Below, in pieces: positions 9,928 to 18,179 of a stretch of DNA of 64,000 bases. Every line of letters begins with the position of its first letter. The first letter of the stretch is position 1. The stretch is from Hyphomonadaceae bacterium UKL13-1. Lineage in GTDB: Bacteria > Pseudomonadota > Alphaproteobacteria > Caulobacterales > Aquidulcibacteraceae. The notes beneath the pieces are model-generated. The model was not told the origin of the DNA, searched no databases, and was given only the letters and a program-made list of their open reading frames with translations. The translations under genes were made by a program, and so were the position numbers. The stretch covers positions 1,384,001-1,448,000 of the forward strand of contig CP012156.1 of NCBI GenBank assembly GCA_001602435.1, read 5' to 3'.

Positions 9928-10539
9928 GTGAGCGAGAGCGTGCAGGAAATGGAGGGCTGCAAGCGCCGTGAGGGGAATGTGCTGAAGCGGCGCACGCTCC
10001 TAAGCTTTTTGTCGCTGTCGCTGACAGGTTTTGCAGGTCAAGTTCATGCGCGCTCAAAGGGCACCCAAGATTGGATAGCCCTGAAGTCGCTTTCAAATTT
10101 TCGCCAATCTGGCCGTGAATACGCCCGGCTTTTGAATGTGACGGATCGGATCTGGCGCACTTTAGGTCAGCCCAATGCGGGTTTGGAAGTCGGCGTTGTG
10201 GAAACCGGAGCTGTTCGCGCGGAGGTTTTGTCTGGTGGCAAGGTTTGGGCCACGTCCGGCTTTATTGCGGCCTGCCAGTCAGAGGCAGAATTAGCCGCTT
10301 GGTTCTGCCAGCGCACACTGGCTGCTCGACCTGCTGTTCGCGGCGAGGCTTTAGACCGCGGTGCTTTGGAAACGCTTCTTGCCTCAGGCTATGACCCCCG
10401 CGCTGTTGTGACCCTTTGGAGTCGCTGGGCCACCATAGAAAAATTGCGCAATTTTAGCCGGTTCACAGACATCCCGCGAACGAGCGTCCGGCTCGGCAAA
10501 TTGCGCGTCCAAATCGAAAAATTAGGCTATTTGTTCTAG
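9928..10539 (+). CDS. Degenerate M48-like protein (pseudopeptidase candidate)
   Basis: 203 residues from GTG 9928. Later starts at ATG 9949 or GTG 9979 (AGGGG just upstream) are equally possible, and the last would place a signal-like KRRTLLSFLSLSLTGFAGQVHA at the N-terminus. The layout resembles M48 peptidases: NAGLEVGVVETGAVRAEV, then WATSGFIAACQSEAELAAWF where active enzymes have the surface strand and HExxH helix, then ALDRGALETLLASGYDPRA where they have the ExxxD helix and GYDPRA. The HExxH positions read QRTLA, so zinc binding and catalysis should be lost. The intervening region is also shortened. It may be a regulatory or scaffold remnant working with the upstream M16 protease. Assignment rests on motif spacing only. 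Confidence 0.65.
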   Translation: MSESVQEMEGCKRREGNVLKRRTLLSFLSLSLTGFAGQVHARSKGTQDWIALKSLSNFRQSGREYARLLNVTDRIWRTLGQPNAGLEVGVVETGAVRAEVLSGGKVWATSGFIAACQSEAELAAWFCQRTLAARPAVRGEALDRGALETLLASGYDPRAVVTLWSRWATIEKLRNFSRFTDIPRTSVRLGKLRVQIEKLGYLF

Positions 10540-10626
10540 CGCAAGCTGAAGCAAAACATGGATTTGAACACTAGGGGACTTGAAGAAAAAGGGCGGACAG
10601 TATATCTCCCGCCCCCTCGCATGTGT

Positions 10627-10703
10627 GCCGTGGTAGCTCAGTTGGTTAGAGCGCCAGATTGTGGCTCTGGAGGTCAGCGGTTCAATTCCACTTCACGGTA
10701 CCA
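10627..10703 (+). tRNA. tRNA-His (GTG)
   Basis: 77-nt cloverleaf with encoded CCA. Acceptor GCCGTGG pairs with TCACGGT, the D-arm is GCTC/GAGC, the anticodon stem is CCAGA/TCTGG with loop TTGTGGC (anticodon GTG), and the T-loop is TTCAATT. The base before the acceptor is T and the discriminator is A, so the usual His identity pair G-1:C73 is absent, as described for the tRNA-His lineage of many Alphaproteobacteria. The T-stem has one C-A mismatch. Confidence 0.96.
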
Positions 10704-10804
10704 TGCGAGTTTTGCCCTTTGGCCATTTATGGCCCCAGATGGCTCTTTCGACATTTCATTCTTTTGGCTGAGGGTTGAGCCTTCCCCATGACACAGCCGA
10801 TCCA

Positions 10805-11869
10805 ATGACAATGCCGAGTCAATCATCCATTGTGATCGTCGGGGCAGGACCTGTCGGCCTTTGTACTGGCATCGCGCTTCTCCGGGATGGCTATCGCGTT
10901 GCGATTGTTGATTCAGGCGTGCGTGGCGCTGGTTGGGCCTCTGGCGGCATGCTGGCACCGCTTTATGAGATGGCAGCTGATCCAGCCTGTCCGGACTCTT
11001 ATGTCCAATTCGCCTTGAAGAGCGCTGAACAATGGCAACAATTGGCGCAGACTTGCGCGATCGATTTGCAAGCACCCAGCCTTTTCCTAGCTCGCACACA
11101 AGATGAAGAGGGGGCGCTTTCAGCCTTACAGCGCCGGGCCGCTACACTCGGCTTGGACCTCGAACCTGTTTCTGTGCCAAACGGCCTAACCGCACAGGCG
11201 GCCTTTAGAGCGCTAGGCGAGCGCGCGTTGGACCCCCGTGCGGCCCTCAAGAGCCTGCTGAACCAGTTTCAAGTGCTCGGTGGCGACCTTGTCATCGGCC
11301 AAGCCGAGACACTCGCCCCGCATCGTGTTCACCTTTTGGATGGACGTACCCTTGAAGCGGAAGCAATTGTGCTTGCCCATGGCTATGGCGCGGCAAGTAT
11401 GGGTCAATCTATCTCGACCTTAAAAGCCCTAAGCCCAGTCAAGGGCCAGATGGTGCGCGTGGCGCATCCAGGAATGGCTAGCCCTATAGTGCGTGCTGGC
11501 CGGATTTATCTGTTGTCGCGGGGTGGGAGCCTCATCATTGGCGCGTCCTCTGACCCGCTGGCAGCCCCCACAATTAGCGTCGACATCGATCCAGTGTTGG
11601 CACTGCTGGCCGAAGCCAAAGCCATCCTCCCATCATTGGATGCGTCTCCTGTCGTCGAGGCGTGGGCAGGGCTGCGCCCCAATACGCCGGACCATCTGCC
11701 CCTGGTCGGGGCAAGTGGAGCAGCTGGTATCTATCTCGCTACAGGGACCTATCGGAATGGCTGGCTGCTGGCACCCGCTATTGGCACCTATTTAAGCCAG
11801 CTTATATCTGGCAAAACACTGGATGGGGTTTTGATGAACCTCTTTGCACCCGAGCGCTTTTCCAGCTAA
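10805..11869 (+). CDS. FAD-dependent amino-acid oxidase, ThiO/DadA-like
   Basis: About 354 residues. It has an N-terminal Rossmann dinucleotide site, IVIVGAGPVGLCTGIALLRDG, directly followed by a strand ending in Asp (AIVDSG), as in the D-amino-acid oxidase/glycine oxidase family. WASGGMLAPLYE and the C-terminal AWAGLRPNTPDHLPLVG and GTYRNGWLLAP are typical of ThiO, which oxidises glycine to iminoglyoxylate for thiazole synthesis. No other thi genes are adjacent, so a thiamin role is only inferred and another amine substrate is possible. The start is uncertain: ATG 10805 and ATG 10811 are both plausible and lack a clear Shine-Dalgarno site, and a TTG at 10775 is also in frame. Confidence 0.78.
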   Translation: MTMPSQSSIVIVGAGPVGLCTGIALLRDGYRVAIVDSGVRGAGWASGGMLAPLYEMAADPACPDSYVQFALKSAEQWQQLAQTCAIDLQAPSLFLARTQDEEGALSALQRRAATLGLDLEPVSVPNGLTAQAAFRALGERALDPRAALKSLLNQFQVLGGDLVIGQAETLAPHRVHLLDGRTLEAEAIVLAHGYGAASMGQSISTLKALSPVKGQMVRVAHPGMASPIVRAGRIYLLSRGGSLIIGASSDPLAAPTISVDIDPVLALLAEAKAILPSLDASPVVEAWAGLRPNTPDHLPLVGASGAAGIYLATGTYRNGWLLAPAIGTYLSQLISGKTLDGVLMNLFAPERFSS

Positions 11870-11915
11870 AAGGCGGGTCATAAATGTCCGGACAAATGCA
11901 CGGGAGACGAGTAGA

Positions 11916-13085
11916 ATGAGCGGCTTTGAAATGAGTGAAGAGCACCGTGCGATTGAAGAAGCCGTGGGCCGCATCTGCGCCAAATATGATGATGCCTTTT
12001 GGTCTGAAACCGACGAGACGGGCCGTTTCCCAGAGCCTTTTGTCGCCGATATGGCAGATGGCGGTTGGTTAGGCTGTGCCTTCCCAGAGGCCTATGGCGG
12101 GGCAGGACTTGGCTTGGTTGAAGCAGCACTTGTGATGAAGACGGTGGCACAGTCCGGTGCTGGTTTTTCAGGCGCTTCGGCAATCCATCTAAACATCTTT
12201 GGTCCAAAGCCGATTGAGAAATTCGGGACCGAGGCCCAAAAACAGGCCTTTTTGCCTAAACTTATTACCGGTGAACATAAGATGTGCTTTGCCGTGACCG
12301 AGCCGAATGCAGGCCTTGAGACCGCTGCAATCACCACGCGCGCTGTGCGCACCAATGAGGGCTATACGATTACGGGCCGAAAGATTTGGACCACGTCTGC
12401 CCAGCGCGCTGACAAGATCCTGATTTTGGCGCGCACCACGCCGCGCGAAGAGGCCGCTCGCCCAACCGATGGCCTCAGCCTGTTTTATTGCGACTTCGAC
12501 CGCACCGCGATTGATGCCAAGCCCATCCCAAAAATGGGTCGTAAGGCGGTTGAATGTAATATGCTGTTTATCGAGGATCTGAAAGTTCCGCACGACGCTC
12601 TGATTGGCGAAGAAGGCAAGGGCTTCAAATATATTCTCTCGGGCCTGAACCCAGAGCGGGTGTTGTTCGCCGTTGAAGCCATTGGCTTGGGCCGCGCTGC
12701 ACTTGGGCGCGCCGCCCAATATGCCAAGGAGCGTGTGGTGTTTGGCCGCCCCATCGGCATGAATCAAGGCGTCGCACATCCTCTGGCGAAGTCCTGGTGC
12801 GAGTTGGAAGCCGCAGAACTTTTGGCCATGAAGGCAGCCGCCTTGTTTGATGCTGGCCTTGATTGTGGCGCAGAAGCCAATGCCGCCAAATATCTTGGGG
12901 CAGAAGCTGGTTACCATGCCTGCGAGGCAGCCGTGCTGGCGCATGGCGGGATGGGTTATGCCAAGGAATATCAGGTCGAACGCATGTTCCGCGAATCAAT
13001 GATTGCTCGGATCGCACCGGTTTCGCGCGAAATGATTCTCAATTTCGTGGCGGAGAAGGTTTTGGGTCTACCAAAATCTTATTGA
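11916..13085 (+). CDS. Acyl-CoA dehydrogenase
   Basis: 389-residue flavoenzyme that introduces a double bond into acyl-CoA during beta-oxidation or branched-chain catabolism, passing electrons to ETF. It shows the N-terminal helical domain, the middle-domain signature CFAVTEPNAG, then GRKIWTTSAQRAD, and the C-terminal helical domain with the HGGMGYAKEYQVERMFRE motif. Arg residues around QVERMFRES and the FAD-contacting segments are in place. ATG 11916 has GGAGACGAGTAGA upstream. An upstream in-frame start would overlap the previous gene. Chain-length specificity cannot be inferred. Confidence 0.92.
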   Translation: MSGFEMSEEHRAIEEAVGRICAKYDDAFWSETDETGRFPEPFVADMADGGWLGCAFPEAYGGAGLGLVEAALVMKTVAQSGAGFSGASAIHLNIFGPKPIEKFGTEAQKQAFLPKLITGEHKMCFAVTEPNAGLETAAITTRAVRTNEGYTITGRKIWTTSAQRADKILILARTTPREEAARPTDGLSLFYCDFDRTAIDAKPIPKMGRKAVECNMLFIEDLKVPHDALIGEEGKGFKYILSGLNPERVLFAVEAIGLGRAALGRAAQYAKERVVFGRPIGMNQGVAHPLAKSWCELEAAELLAMKAAALFDAGLDCGAEANAAKYLGAEAGYHACEAAVLAHGGMGYAKEYQVERMFRESMIARIAPVSREMILNFVAEKVLGLPKSY

Positions 13086-13094
13086 TTTCTGCAT

Positions 13095-13125
13095 GTTAGA
13101 ATTACGCTAACAGAGTCTTAACCAT
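13095..13125 (+). promoter_or_regulatory. Candidate cell-cycle control region (CtrA-like and CcrM-like motifs)
   Basis: Seen in sequence: inverted repeat GTTAG-N7-CTAAC (13095-13111), GAGTC (13113-13117, a GANTC methylation site) and TTAACCAT (13118-13125), the last a reported CtrA-type motif in Caulobacter. They lie 70-100 bases upstream of the transglycosylase start. Function is inferred. Confidence 0.4.
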
Positions 13126-13195
13126 GTTTGGTTGATCCTGCACCTGTGGAACCGGTCGCCCGAAGTGCGGCCAAAGCGCTGTAGGAGACAAGCAA

Positions 13196-14200
13196 GTGAC
13201 ACCTGAAGCCATTGGCGGCTCACCCGTACGCCAAGCTATTGCCCACGCCTCGCGCACCACGGGCATGAGTTTCCAGTTTCTGTTGTCGACCGCTGTCCGT
13301 GAGAGCTCGCTCAATCCTAAGGCTGAAGCCAAAACGTCTAGCGCCACCGGCCTGTTTCAGTTTCTTGACGCAACATGGCTCACAACGGTCAAGCGGCACG
13401 GGGCCAAGCACGGCTTGGGCGCGGAAGCGTCGATGATTGAAATGGCGGCCAATGGCCGCCCAAATGTGTCGGACCCTGGGCTGCGTCGAGCAATCTTGGA
13501 TCTGCGCTATGACCCCAAAATTTCATCCCTGATGGCGGCAGAATTTGCCAGCGACAATGCAGATTATTTGCGCGGTCGCACCGGTCAAGAGCCTGAAGCC
13601 GGCGACCTTTATGCTGCGCACTTTCTCGGGGCAGGCGGGGCTGCTGAATTGGTCAATGCCGCGCGCGACCGGCCATGGGCCAGCGCTGCCGACTTGTTTC
13701 CGAGTGCAGCAGCTGCGAACCGTCCGATCTTTTATAAAAATGGGGGGGCCGAGCGCACGGTTGCAGAAGTCTTGGACAATCTGCGCGCGACTGCTAACCG
13801 GCAAGCACCCGCTGTTAGCCAGCATGAATTAGGCGACGAGCCTGCGCATTTGTTTGGCCCAAAAACCTATGCCGCTGGGACGATTGATCGGGCGCTCGCA
13901 AGCCGCTTGATGGCGAACCTACTTGAAAATGACTATTTCAACGGCCAACCCAATGACTTCATGCGCATGCTAGGCCAAGTTGCCGATGGGGAGGACAAGT
14001 CCTTGGCAGGGCTAAATCCGACCATGCTGGCTCAACTTTACGGGGCAGGGGATCGGAAGCAGGAAGAGGCAGGCCTAGATGTCATCCAGTCGATTCTGAG
14101 CATGAAGTCTATCGCACAAATTCTGTCGCCAGATGGCGCATCTAGTGGTGGCTCTGGCGATGATTCTGCACTTGGCTTTGGACTAAAAGCGCCGATCTAG
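13196..14200 (+). CDS. SLT-domain lytic transglycosylase
   Basis: 334 residues from GTG 13196, supported by TAGGAGA 10 bases upstream. The N-terminal third is a lysozyme-like SLT domain: AVRESSLNPKAEAKTSSATG, with the catalytic Glu in RESS, then GLFQFLDATWL, and DLYAAHFLGAGGAAELVNA. This would cleave peptidoglycan glycan strands non-hydrolytically. No classic signal peptide is seen, so export may be by another route, as for some flagellar or envelope-machine transglycosylases. The C-terminal half is unassigned. The upstream CtrA/CcrM-like motifs suggest cell-cycle timing. Confidence 0.82.
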   Translation: MTPEAIGGSPVRQAIAHASRTTGMSFQFLLSTAVRESSLNPKAEAKTSSATGLFQFLDATWLTTVKRHGAKHGLGAEASMIEMAANGRPNVSDPGLRRAILDLRYDPKISSLMAAEFASDNADYLRGRTGQEPEAGDLYAAHFLGAGGAAELVNAARDRPWASAADLFPSAAAANRPIFYKNGGAERTVAEVLDNLRATANRQAPAVSQHELGDEPAHLFGPKTYAAGTIDRALASRLMANLLENDYFNGQPNDFMRMLGQVADGEDKSLAGLNPTMLAQLYGAGDRKQEEAGLDVIQSILSMKSIAQILSPDGASSGGSGDDSALGFGLKAPI

Positions 14201-14222
14201 GCCCTTGCCTTTTGACAGGGCA

Positions 14223-14561
14223 CTAGAAGCCGCGTCGCACGCCAGTGGCGATGCCCGTGCCGATCATCATTGCGCCTACATAACAATAGCCACAGTGCTC
14301 GCTGGCGATCCAAATAAGCTCTCGCAGAAGGCTTTGCGCACTTATGCCAACGGCATGATGGCACCAGCTGCCTAAAGTCTGGGACGTACCGGCTAACCAA
14401 GGTCCTAAAGCGATTAAGAGAGCGCCGACACTTATCAACGCGAGCGCTATAATGCGATTATCGTGCAAAATAGGCGATTCTTCAGTGGCTTGATCGGTAA
14501 TAGCCTTAAAAGTGCGCATGGAACCAAAAGCCTCTTCACGTGTTTGTGAGACTGTCACCAT
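14223..14561 (-). CDS. Small membrane protein, unknown
   Basis: 112 residues with two hydrophobic segments: IIALALISVGALLIALGPWL (about residues 36-57) and a C-terminal stretch, YVGAMMIGTGIATG. Between them are cysteines and histidines (WCHH, EHCGYC) that could bind metal. I do not recognise the family. An internal ATG at 14519 is an alternative start and has GAGG upstream. The gene is divergent from ccoN and may share its promoter region, which makes a respiration link possible but unproven. Spurious-ORF risk is moderate. Confidence 0.5.
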   Translation of the reverse strand: MVTVSQTREEAFGSMRTFKAITDQATEESPILHDNRIIALALISVGALLIALGPWLAGTSQTLGSWCHHAVGISAQSLLRELIWIASEHCGYCYVGAMMIGTGIATGVRRGF

Positions 14562-14709
14562 GCCTGAAAGGCCTGATAATATCCAGCAAAAATGGCGCGC
14601 AGACCCTGCGACAAAATAACCCTTTTATTTGTGTGGAAATAGGGCGTATCACGGATCTGTGACCGGGGCACGGATGAACCGTGCTGGCTTCTGGGGGGCC
14701 TGTCTTACG

Positions 14710-16365
14710 ATGGAACCAAACCTACTCAAATCGAAAGCGTTGCCTCGCTTCGATATTATTTTTACCTGTGGCGTCGCATTCCTAGTCGCTCTCTGGGCTA
14801 TCTTCGCCACGTCGCATGCCGAAGATGTGGGCATGACTGTCCATGGCTGGATTTTCCTCGGCGCTGCCATAACGGCCGCGCTGGGCTTAGTTTTTACGGC
14901 CCATGGCACCGCACTTCAAAACGATCAGTCCACCTATAGCGATGGGGTGATCCGGTTCGGAGTGATAGCCTCCACCTTTTGGGGCATCGTTGGGATGCTG
15001 GTTGGGGTGGTAATCGCCTCGCAATTGGCCTTTCCGGAATTGCTGTACTTCAAAGACTTTGGGTTTTTGAACTTCGGGCGCTTACGGCCCTTGCATACGT
15101 CGGCAGTCATCTTCGCCTTTGGAGGCAATGTGCTGCTCGCAACTAGCTTTTATGTGGTTCAGCGCACCTGTCGCGCCAGATTGTTCGGCGGTATGCTGCC
15201 TTGGTTTGTGTTCTGGGGCTATCAGCTCTTCATCGTTCTGGCCGCAACCGGCTATTTGATGGGCGTTACTTCCGGCCAAGAATATGCCGAACCCACCTGG
15301 CACGTGGACTTGTGGTTGACGGTCGTTTGGGTCGCCTATCTTCTGGTGTTCCTAGGCACGCTGTGGAAGCGGAAAGAGCCACATATCTACGTGGCTAATT
15401 GGTTCTATCTGGCCTTCATCGTCACCATTGCCATGCTGCATGTGGTGAATAATTTGGCTGTGCCAACCTCACCCTTTGCCACCACGTCTTATCCTTTGTT
15501 CGGTGGCGTGCAAAACGCGCTGACCCAATGGTGGTATGGCCATAATGCCGTGGGCTTCTTCCTGACGGCGGGCTTCCTCGCCATCATGTATTATTTCATT
15601 CCCAAGCAAGTGAATCGGCCGGTTTATTCCTATCAATTGTCGATCGTGCACTTCTGGGCCCTGATCTTTATCTATATCTGGGCTGGCCCGCACCACTTGC
15701 ACTATACGGCTTTGCCACAATGGGCACAGACCTTGGGGATGACCTTCTCGATCATCCTCTGGATGCCCAGCTGGGGTGGCATGATTAACGGCTTGATGAC
15801 CTTGTCTGGCGCTTGGGACAAGTTGCGGACAGACCCCGTGCTGCGGATGTTTGTGGCCTCGCTGGCTTTCTACGGCATGAGTACGTTTGAAGGCCCAGTG
15901 ATGTCGGTGCGGGCGGTCAACTCGCTCTCCCACTACACCGATTGGACCATCGGCCATGTGCATTCAGGTGCTTTGGGTTGGGTCGGCATGGTATCGTTTG
16001 GTGCCCTTTATGCCCTGACGCCTTGGCTGTGGAAGCGCGAGCGACTTTATTCCTTGAAGCTCGTTGAGATGCACTTCTGGCTCTCCACCATTGGTATCTT
16101 GTTCTACATCTCCTCCATGTGGGTGTCGGGTATTCAACAGGGTCTCATGTGGCGCTCCTATAATGAGTTTGGCTTCTTGACCTATTCCTTTGTGGAAACC
16201 GTCAAAGCCATGCACCTGCCCTATATTGTCCGGGCAATTGGCGGCCTCCTCTACCTCATTGGCACCTGCATCATGGCCTATAATCTATGGCGGACGATCG
16301 ATGGGGCCGTCGCCAAGAAAGAACCGCTTGTCCTCACCAATCCTAACCTTGTCCCCGCTGAGTAG
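14710..16365 (+). CDS. ccoN: Cytochrome cbb3 oxidase subunit I (CcoN)
   Basis: Catalytic heme-copper oxidase subunit that reduces O2 at the heme b3-CuB site. Twelve or more membrane helices are evident, with family motifs [15 protein letters not shown] (low-spin heme His), [32 protein letters not shown] and [16 protein letters not shown]. About 551 residues from ATG 14710. Earlier in-frame starts at 14674 (ATG) and 14629 are possible and would add up to 27 residues that are not needed for the fold. It is the first gene of a ccoNOQP-GHIS run with tight spacing. I saw no clear FNR/FixK box (TTGAT-N4-ATCAA) in the preceding 150 bases. Confidence 0.97.
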   Translation: MEPNLLKSKALPRFDIIFTCGVAFLVALWAIFATSHAEDVGMTVHGWIFLGAAITAALGLVFTAHGTALQNDQSTYSDGVIRFGVIASTFWGIVGMLVGVVIASQLAFPELLYFKDFGFLNFGRLRPLHTSAVIFAFGGNVLLATSFYVVQRTCRARLFGGMLPWFVFWGYQLFIVLAATGYLMGVTSGQEYAEPTWHVDLWLTVVWVAYLLVFLGTLWKRKEPHIYVANWFYLAFIVTIAMLHVVNNLAVPTSPFATTSYPLFGGVQNALTQWWYGHNAVGFFLTAGFLAIMYYFIPKQVNRPVYSYQLSIVHFWALIFIYIWAGPHHLHYTALPQWAQTLGMTFSIILWMPSWGGMINGLMTLSGAWDKLRTDPVLRMFVASLAFYGMSTFEGPVMSVRAVNSLSHYTDWTIGHVHSGALGWVGMVSFGALYALTPWLWKRERLYSLKLVEMHFWLSTIGILFYISSMWVSGIQQGLMWRSYNEFGFLTYSFVETVKAMHLPYIVRAIGGLLYLIGTCIMAYNLWRTIDGAVAKKEPLVLTNPNLVPAE

Positions 16366-16376
16366 GAGCAACGATC

Positions 16377-17117
16377 ATGCTTTTCAAAAATCACGGCATT
16401 ATCGAGCGTAACTCAATGATCCTTCTGGTCGGGATTTTATTGGTGGTCTCGATTGGTGGGATCGTCCAGATCGCGCCTTTGTTCCGCATCGAACAAACCA
16501 TTGAGAAAGTCGACGGAGTGCGCCCCTATACACCGCTCGAGTTAGCGGGGCGCGGGGTCTATATCCGCGAAGGCTGCTATACATGTCATAGCCAAATGAT
16601 CCGGCCTTTGCGCGACGAGATTGAGCGCTATGGCCATTATAGTCTCGCCGCTGAGAGCATGTATGATCACCCCTTCCAATGGGGTTCCAAGCGGACGGGG
16701 CCGGACCTCGCTCGGGTGGGCGCAAAATATTCCGATGCGTGGCATGTCCAGCATCTGATCAATCCTCGCTCTGTCGTGCCTGAATCCATCATGCCGCCTT
16801 ACGCCTTCTTGGAAGGCCGCGAAATCGGCATCAAGGATGTGGTCGACAAACATATCGTCGCCCAAACCCGGGTCGGTGTGCCTTATACGCAAGCCGATAT
16901 CGACAATGCCAAGACGGACTTGATGGCTCAGGCCGATCCCAATGCGGATAGCGAGGGCTTGCAGGCCCGCTATGGCGGCAAGGTCACGGTTCGCGACTTT
17001 GACGGTGATCCATCCAAAGTGACCGAAATGGACGCCTTGGTGGCCTATCTTCAGGTCCTTGGCACTATGGTCGATTTCAAAACCTATGAGCCCATGAAGG
17101 CTGAAAACCTACGCTAG
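16377..17117 (+). CDS. ccoO: Cytochrome cbb3 oxidase subunit II (CcoO)
   Basis: 246-residue membrane-anchored mono-heme c subunit that passes electrons to CcoN. There is one N-terminal helix ([20 protein letters not shown]), then the heme c motif C67-x-x-C70-H71 in [13 protein letters not shown], with the axial Met supplied by a later segment such as ESIMPPYAF. It starts 11 bases after ccoN with GAGCAACGATC before the ATG. Length and motif order are standard. Confidence 0.97.
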   Translation: MLFKNHGIIERNSMILLVGILLVVSIGGIVQIAPLFRIEQTIEKVDGVRPYTPLELAGRGVYIREGCYTCHSQMIRPLRDEIERYGHYSLAAESMYDHPFQWGSKRTGPDLARVGAKYSDAWHVQHLINPRSVVPESIMPPYAFLEGREIGIKDVVDKHIVAQTRVGVPYTQADIDNAKTDLMAQADPNADSEGLQARYGGKVTVRDFDGDPSKVTEMDALVAYLQVLGTMVDFKTYEPMKAENLR

Positions 17118-17127
17118 GGAGGCGTCC

Positions 17128-17295
17128 ATGTCATACGAACAATTGTCTGCCTTCGCACAAACCTCGGGCATGATTTACTTCATGGCCATCTTCGCTGCCG
17201 TTTGCCTGTACGTCTTCTGGCCTAGTAATCGCGCCAAATTCGATAAGGCTGCCCGTATGCCACTTGAGAATGAGGATATTGACCATGTCCGATAA
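17128..17295 (+). CDS. ccoQ: Cytochrome cbb3 oxidase subunit IV (CcoQ)
   Basis: 55-residue single-span subunit, translated directly from ATG 17128 (GGGAGGCGTCC upstream): MSYEQLSAFAQTSGMIYFMA, then a helix through AAVCLYVFWP and a charged cytoplasmic tail, ending DIDHVR. In this family CcoQ stabilises the oxidase complex. Its last 11 bases overlap the start of ccoP (ATG 17285), which implies translational coupling. Too short for many gene finders but clearly placed by synteny. Confidence 0.93.
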   Translation: MSYEQLSAFAQTSGMIYFMAIFAAVCLYVFWPSNRAKFDKAARMPLENEDIDHVR

Positions 17296-18154
17296 GAAAC
17301 CAAAGGACGACATCACTGGCGTGGAGACCACCGGCCACTCCTGGGATGGCATCACGGAATTGAATAATCCTCTGCCGCGTTGGTGGGTGCTGACCTTCTA
17401 TGCCTGTATCGCCTGGGCCGTGGTCTATTGGATTGCCATGCCCGCTTGGCCAACCATCTCAGGCAATACAAAAGGCCTATTGGGTATGTCGGACCGGCGC
17501 CAAGTCGATCAAGAAGTGGCAAAGCTCGTCAGCTCTCGTGCACCCCAATTTGCCCAACTCCATGCAACCCCGATTGAATTAGTTAGCAAGAACAAGGAAT
17601 TGTTCCAGTTTGCCCAAGAATCGGGGCGCGTTGCCTTTGCCCAAAATTGTTCAACCTGCCATGGGGCGGGTGGCCAAGGCGCCAAAGGCTATCCAAGCCT
17701 CGTCGATGACGTCTGGCTGTGGGACGGGTCGATCCAAGGCATTCGTTCGACCTTGCAAACCGGGATCCGGACAGATCATCCAGATGCACGTTTCAGCCAA
17801 ATGCCTTCCTTTGGTCGCGACAAATTGTTGGAACCCCAACAGATTGCTGATGTTACCCAATTTGTGTTGACGCTGTCGCGCCAGCCCGCTGACGCTAATG
17901 CCGCCGCACGGGGGGCACAGGTATTTGCGACGAATTGTGTGGCTTGCCACGGTGCCGAAGGGAAGGGAGATCCACTCCAAGGTGCCCCTAACCTGACCGA
18001 CAAAGAATGGCTCTATGGTGGAACGGCCCAAGAGATCACCACCCAGATCAATCTCGGACGCGGTGGGGTCATGCCCACGATGTCGCAACGCCTTGATCCA
18101 GCGACTTTGGATGCCCTGGCGGTCTATGTCCATTCACTCGGCGGTGGCACCTAA
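17285..18154 (+). CDS. ccoP: Cytochrome cbb3 oxidase subunit III (CcoP)
   Basis: 289-residue di-heme c subunit. The N-terminus has a membrane helix (WVLTFYACIAWAVVYWIAMP) preceded by NPLPRWW, the FixP N-terminal signature. Two heme c sites are visible: C122-S-T-C125-H126 and C218-V-A-C221-H222, with Met ligands in SQMPSFG and GGVMPTMS. It takes electrons from soluble or bc1-linked cytochrome c. ATG 17285 was chosen because it overlaps ccoQ by 11 bases and gives a normal N-terminus. The upstream in-frame start at 17264 would run deeper into ccoQ. Confidence 0.97.
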   Translation: MSDKKPKDDITGVETTGHSWDGITELNNPLPRWWVLTFYACIAWAVVYWIAMPAWPTISGNTKGLLGMSDRRQVDQEVAKLVSSRAPQFAQLHATPIELVSKNKELFQFAQESGRVAFAQNCSTCHGAGGQGAKGYPSLVDDVWLWDGSIQGIRSTLQTGIRTDHPDARFSQMPSFGRDKLLEPQQIADVTQFVLTLSRQPADANAAARGAQVFATNCVACHGAEGKGDPLQGAPNLTDKEWLYGGTAQEITTQINLGRGGVMPTMSQRLDPATLDALAVYVHSLGGGT

Positions 18155-18179
18155 ACGTGTCATTTCCCCCTGAGGTCCA

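Noticed and set aside
10704..10804. TPP riboswitch upstream of the ThiO-like gene
   Set aside because: The 100 bases between tRNA-His and the gene lack the conserved CTGAGA and related THI-box segments.
12189..12944. 251-residue minus-strand frame inside the acyl-CoA dehydrogenase gene
   Set aside because: Antisense shadow of a well-supported coding region.
14562..14709. FNR/FixK box upstream of ccoN
   Set aside because: Expected for cbb3 operons, but no TTGAT-N4-ATCAA-like palindrome is present. The nearest TTGATC lies inside the divergent small gene and has no second half.
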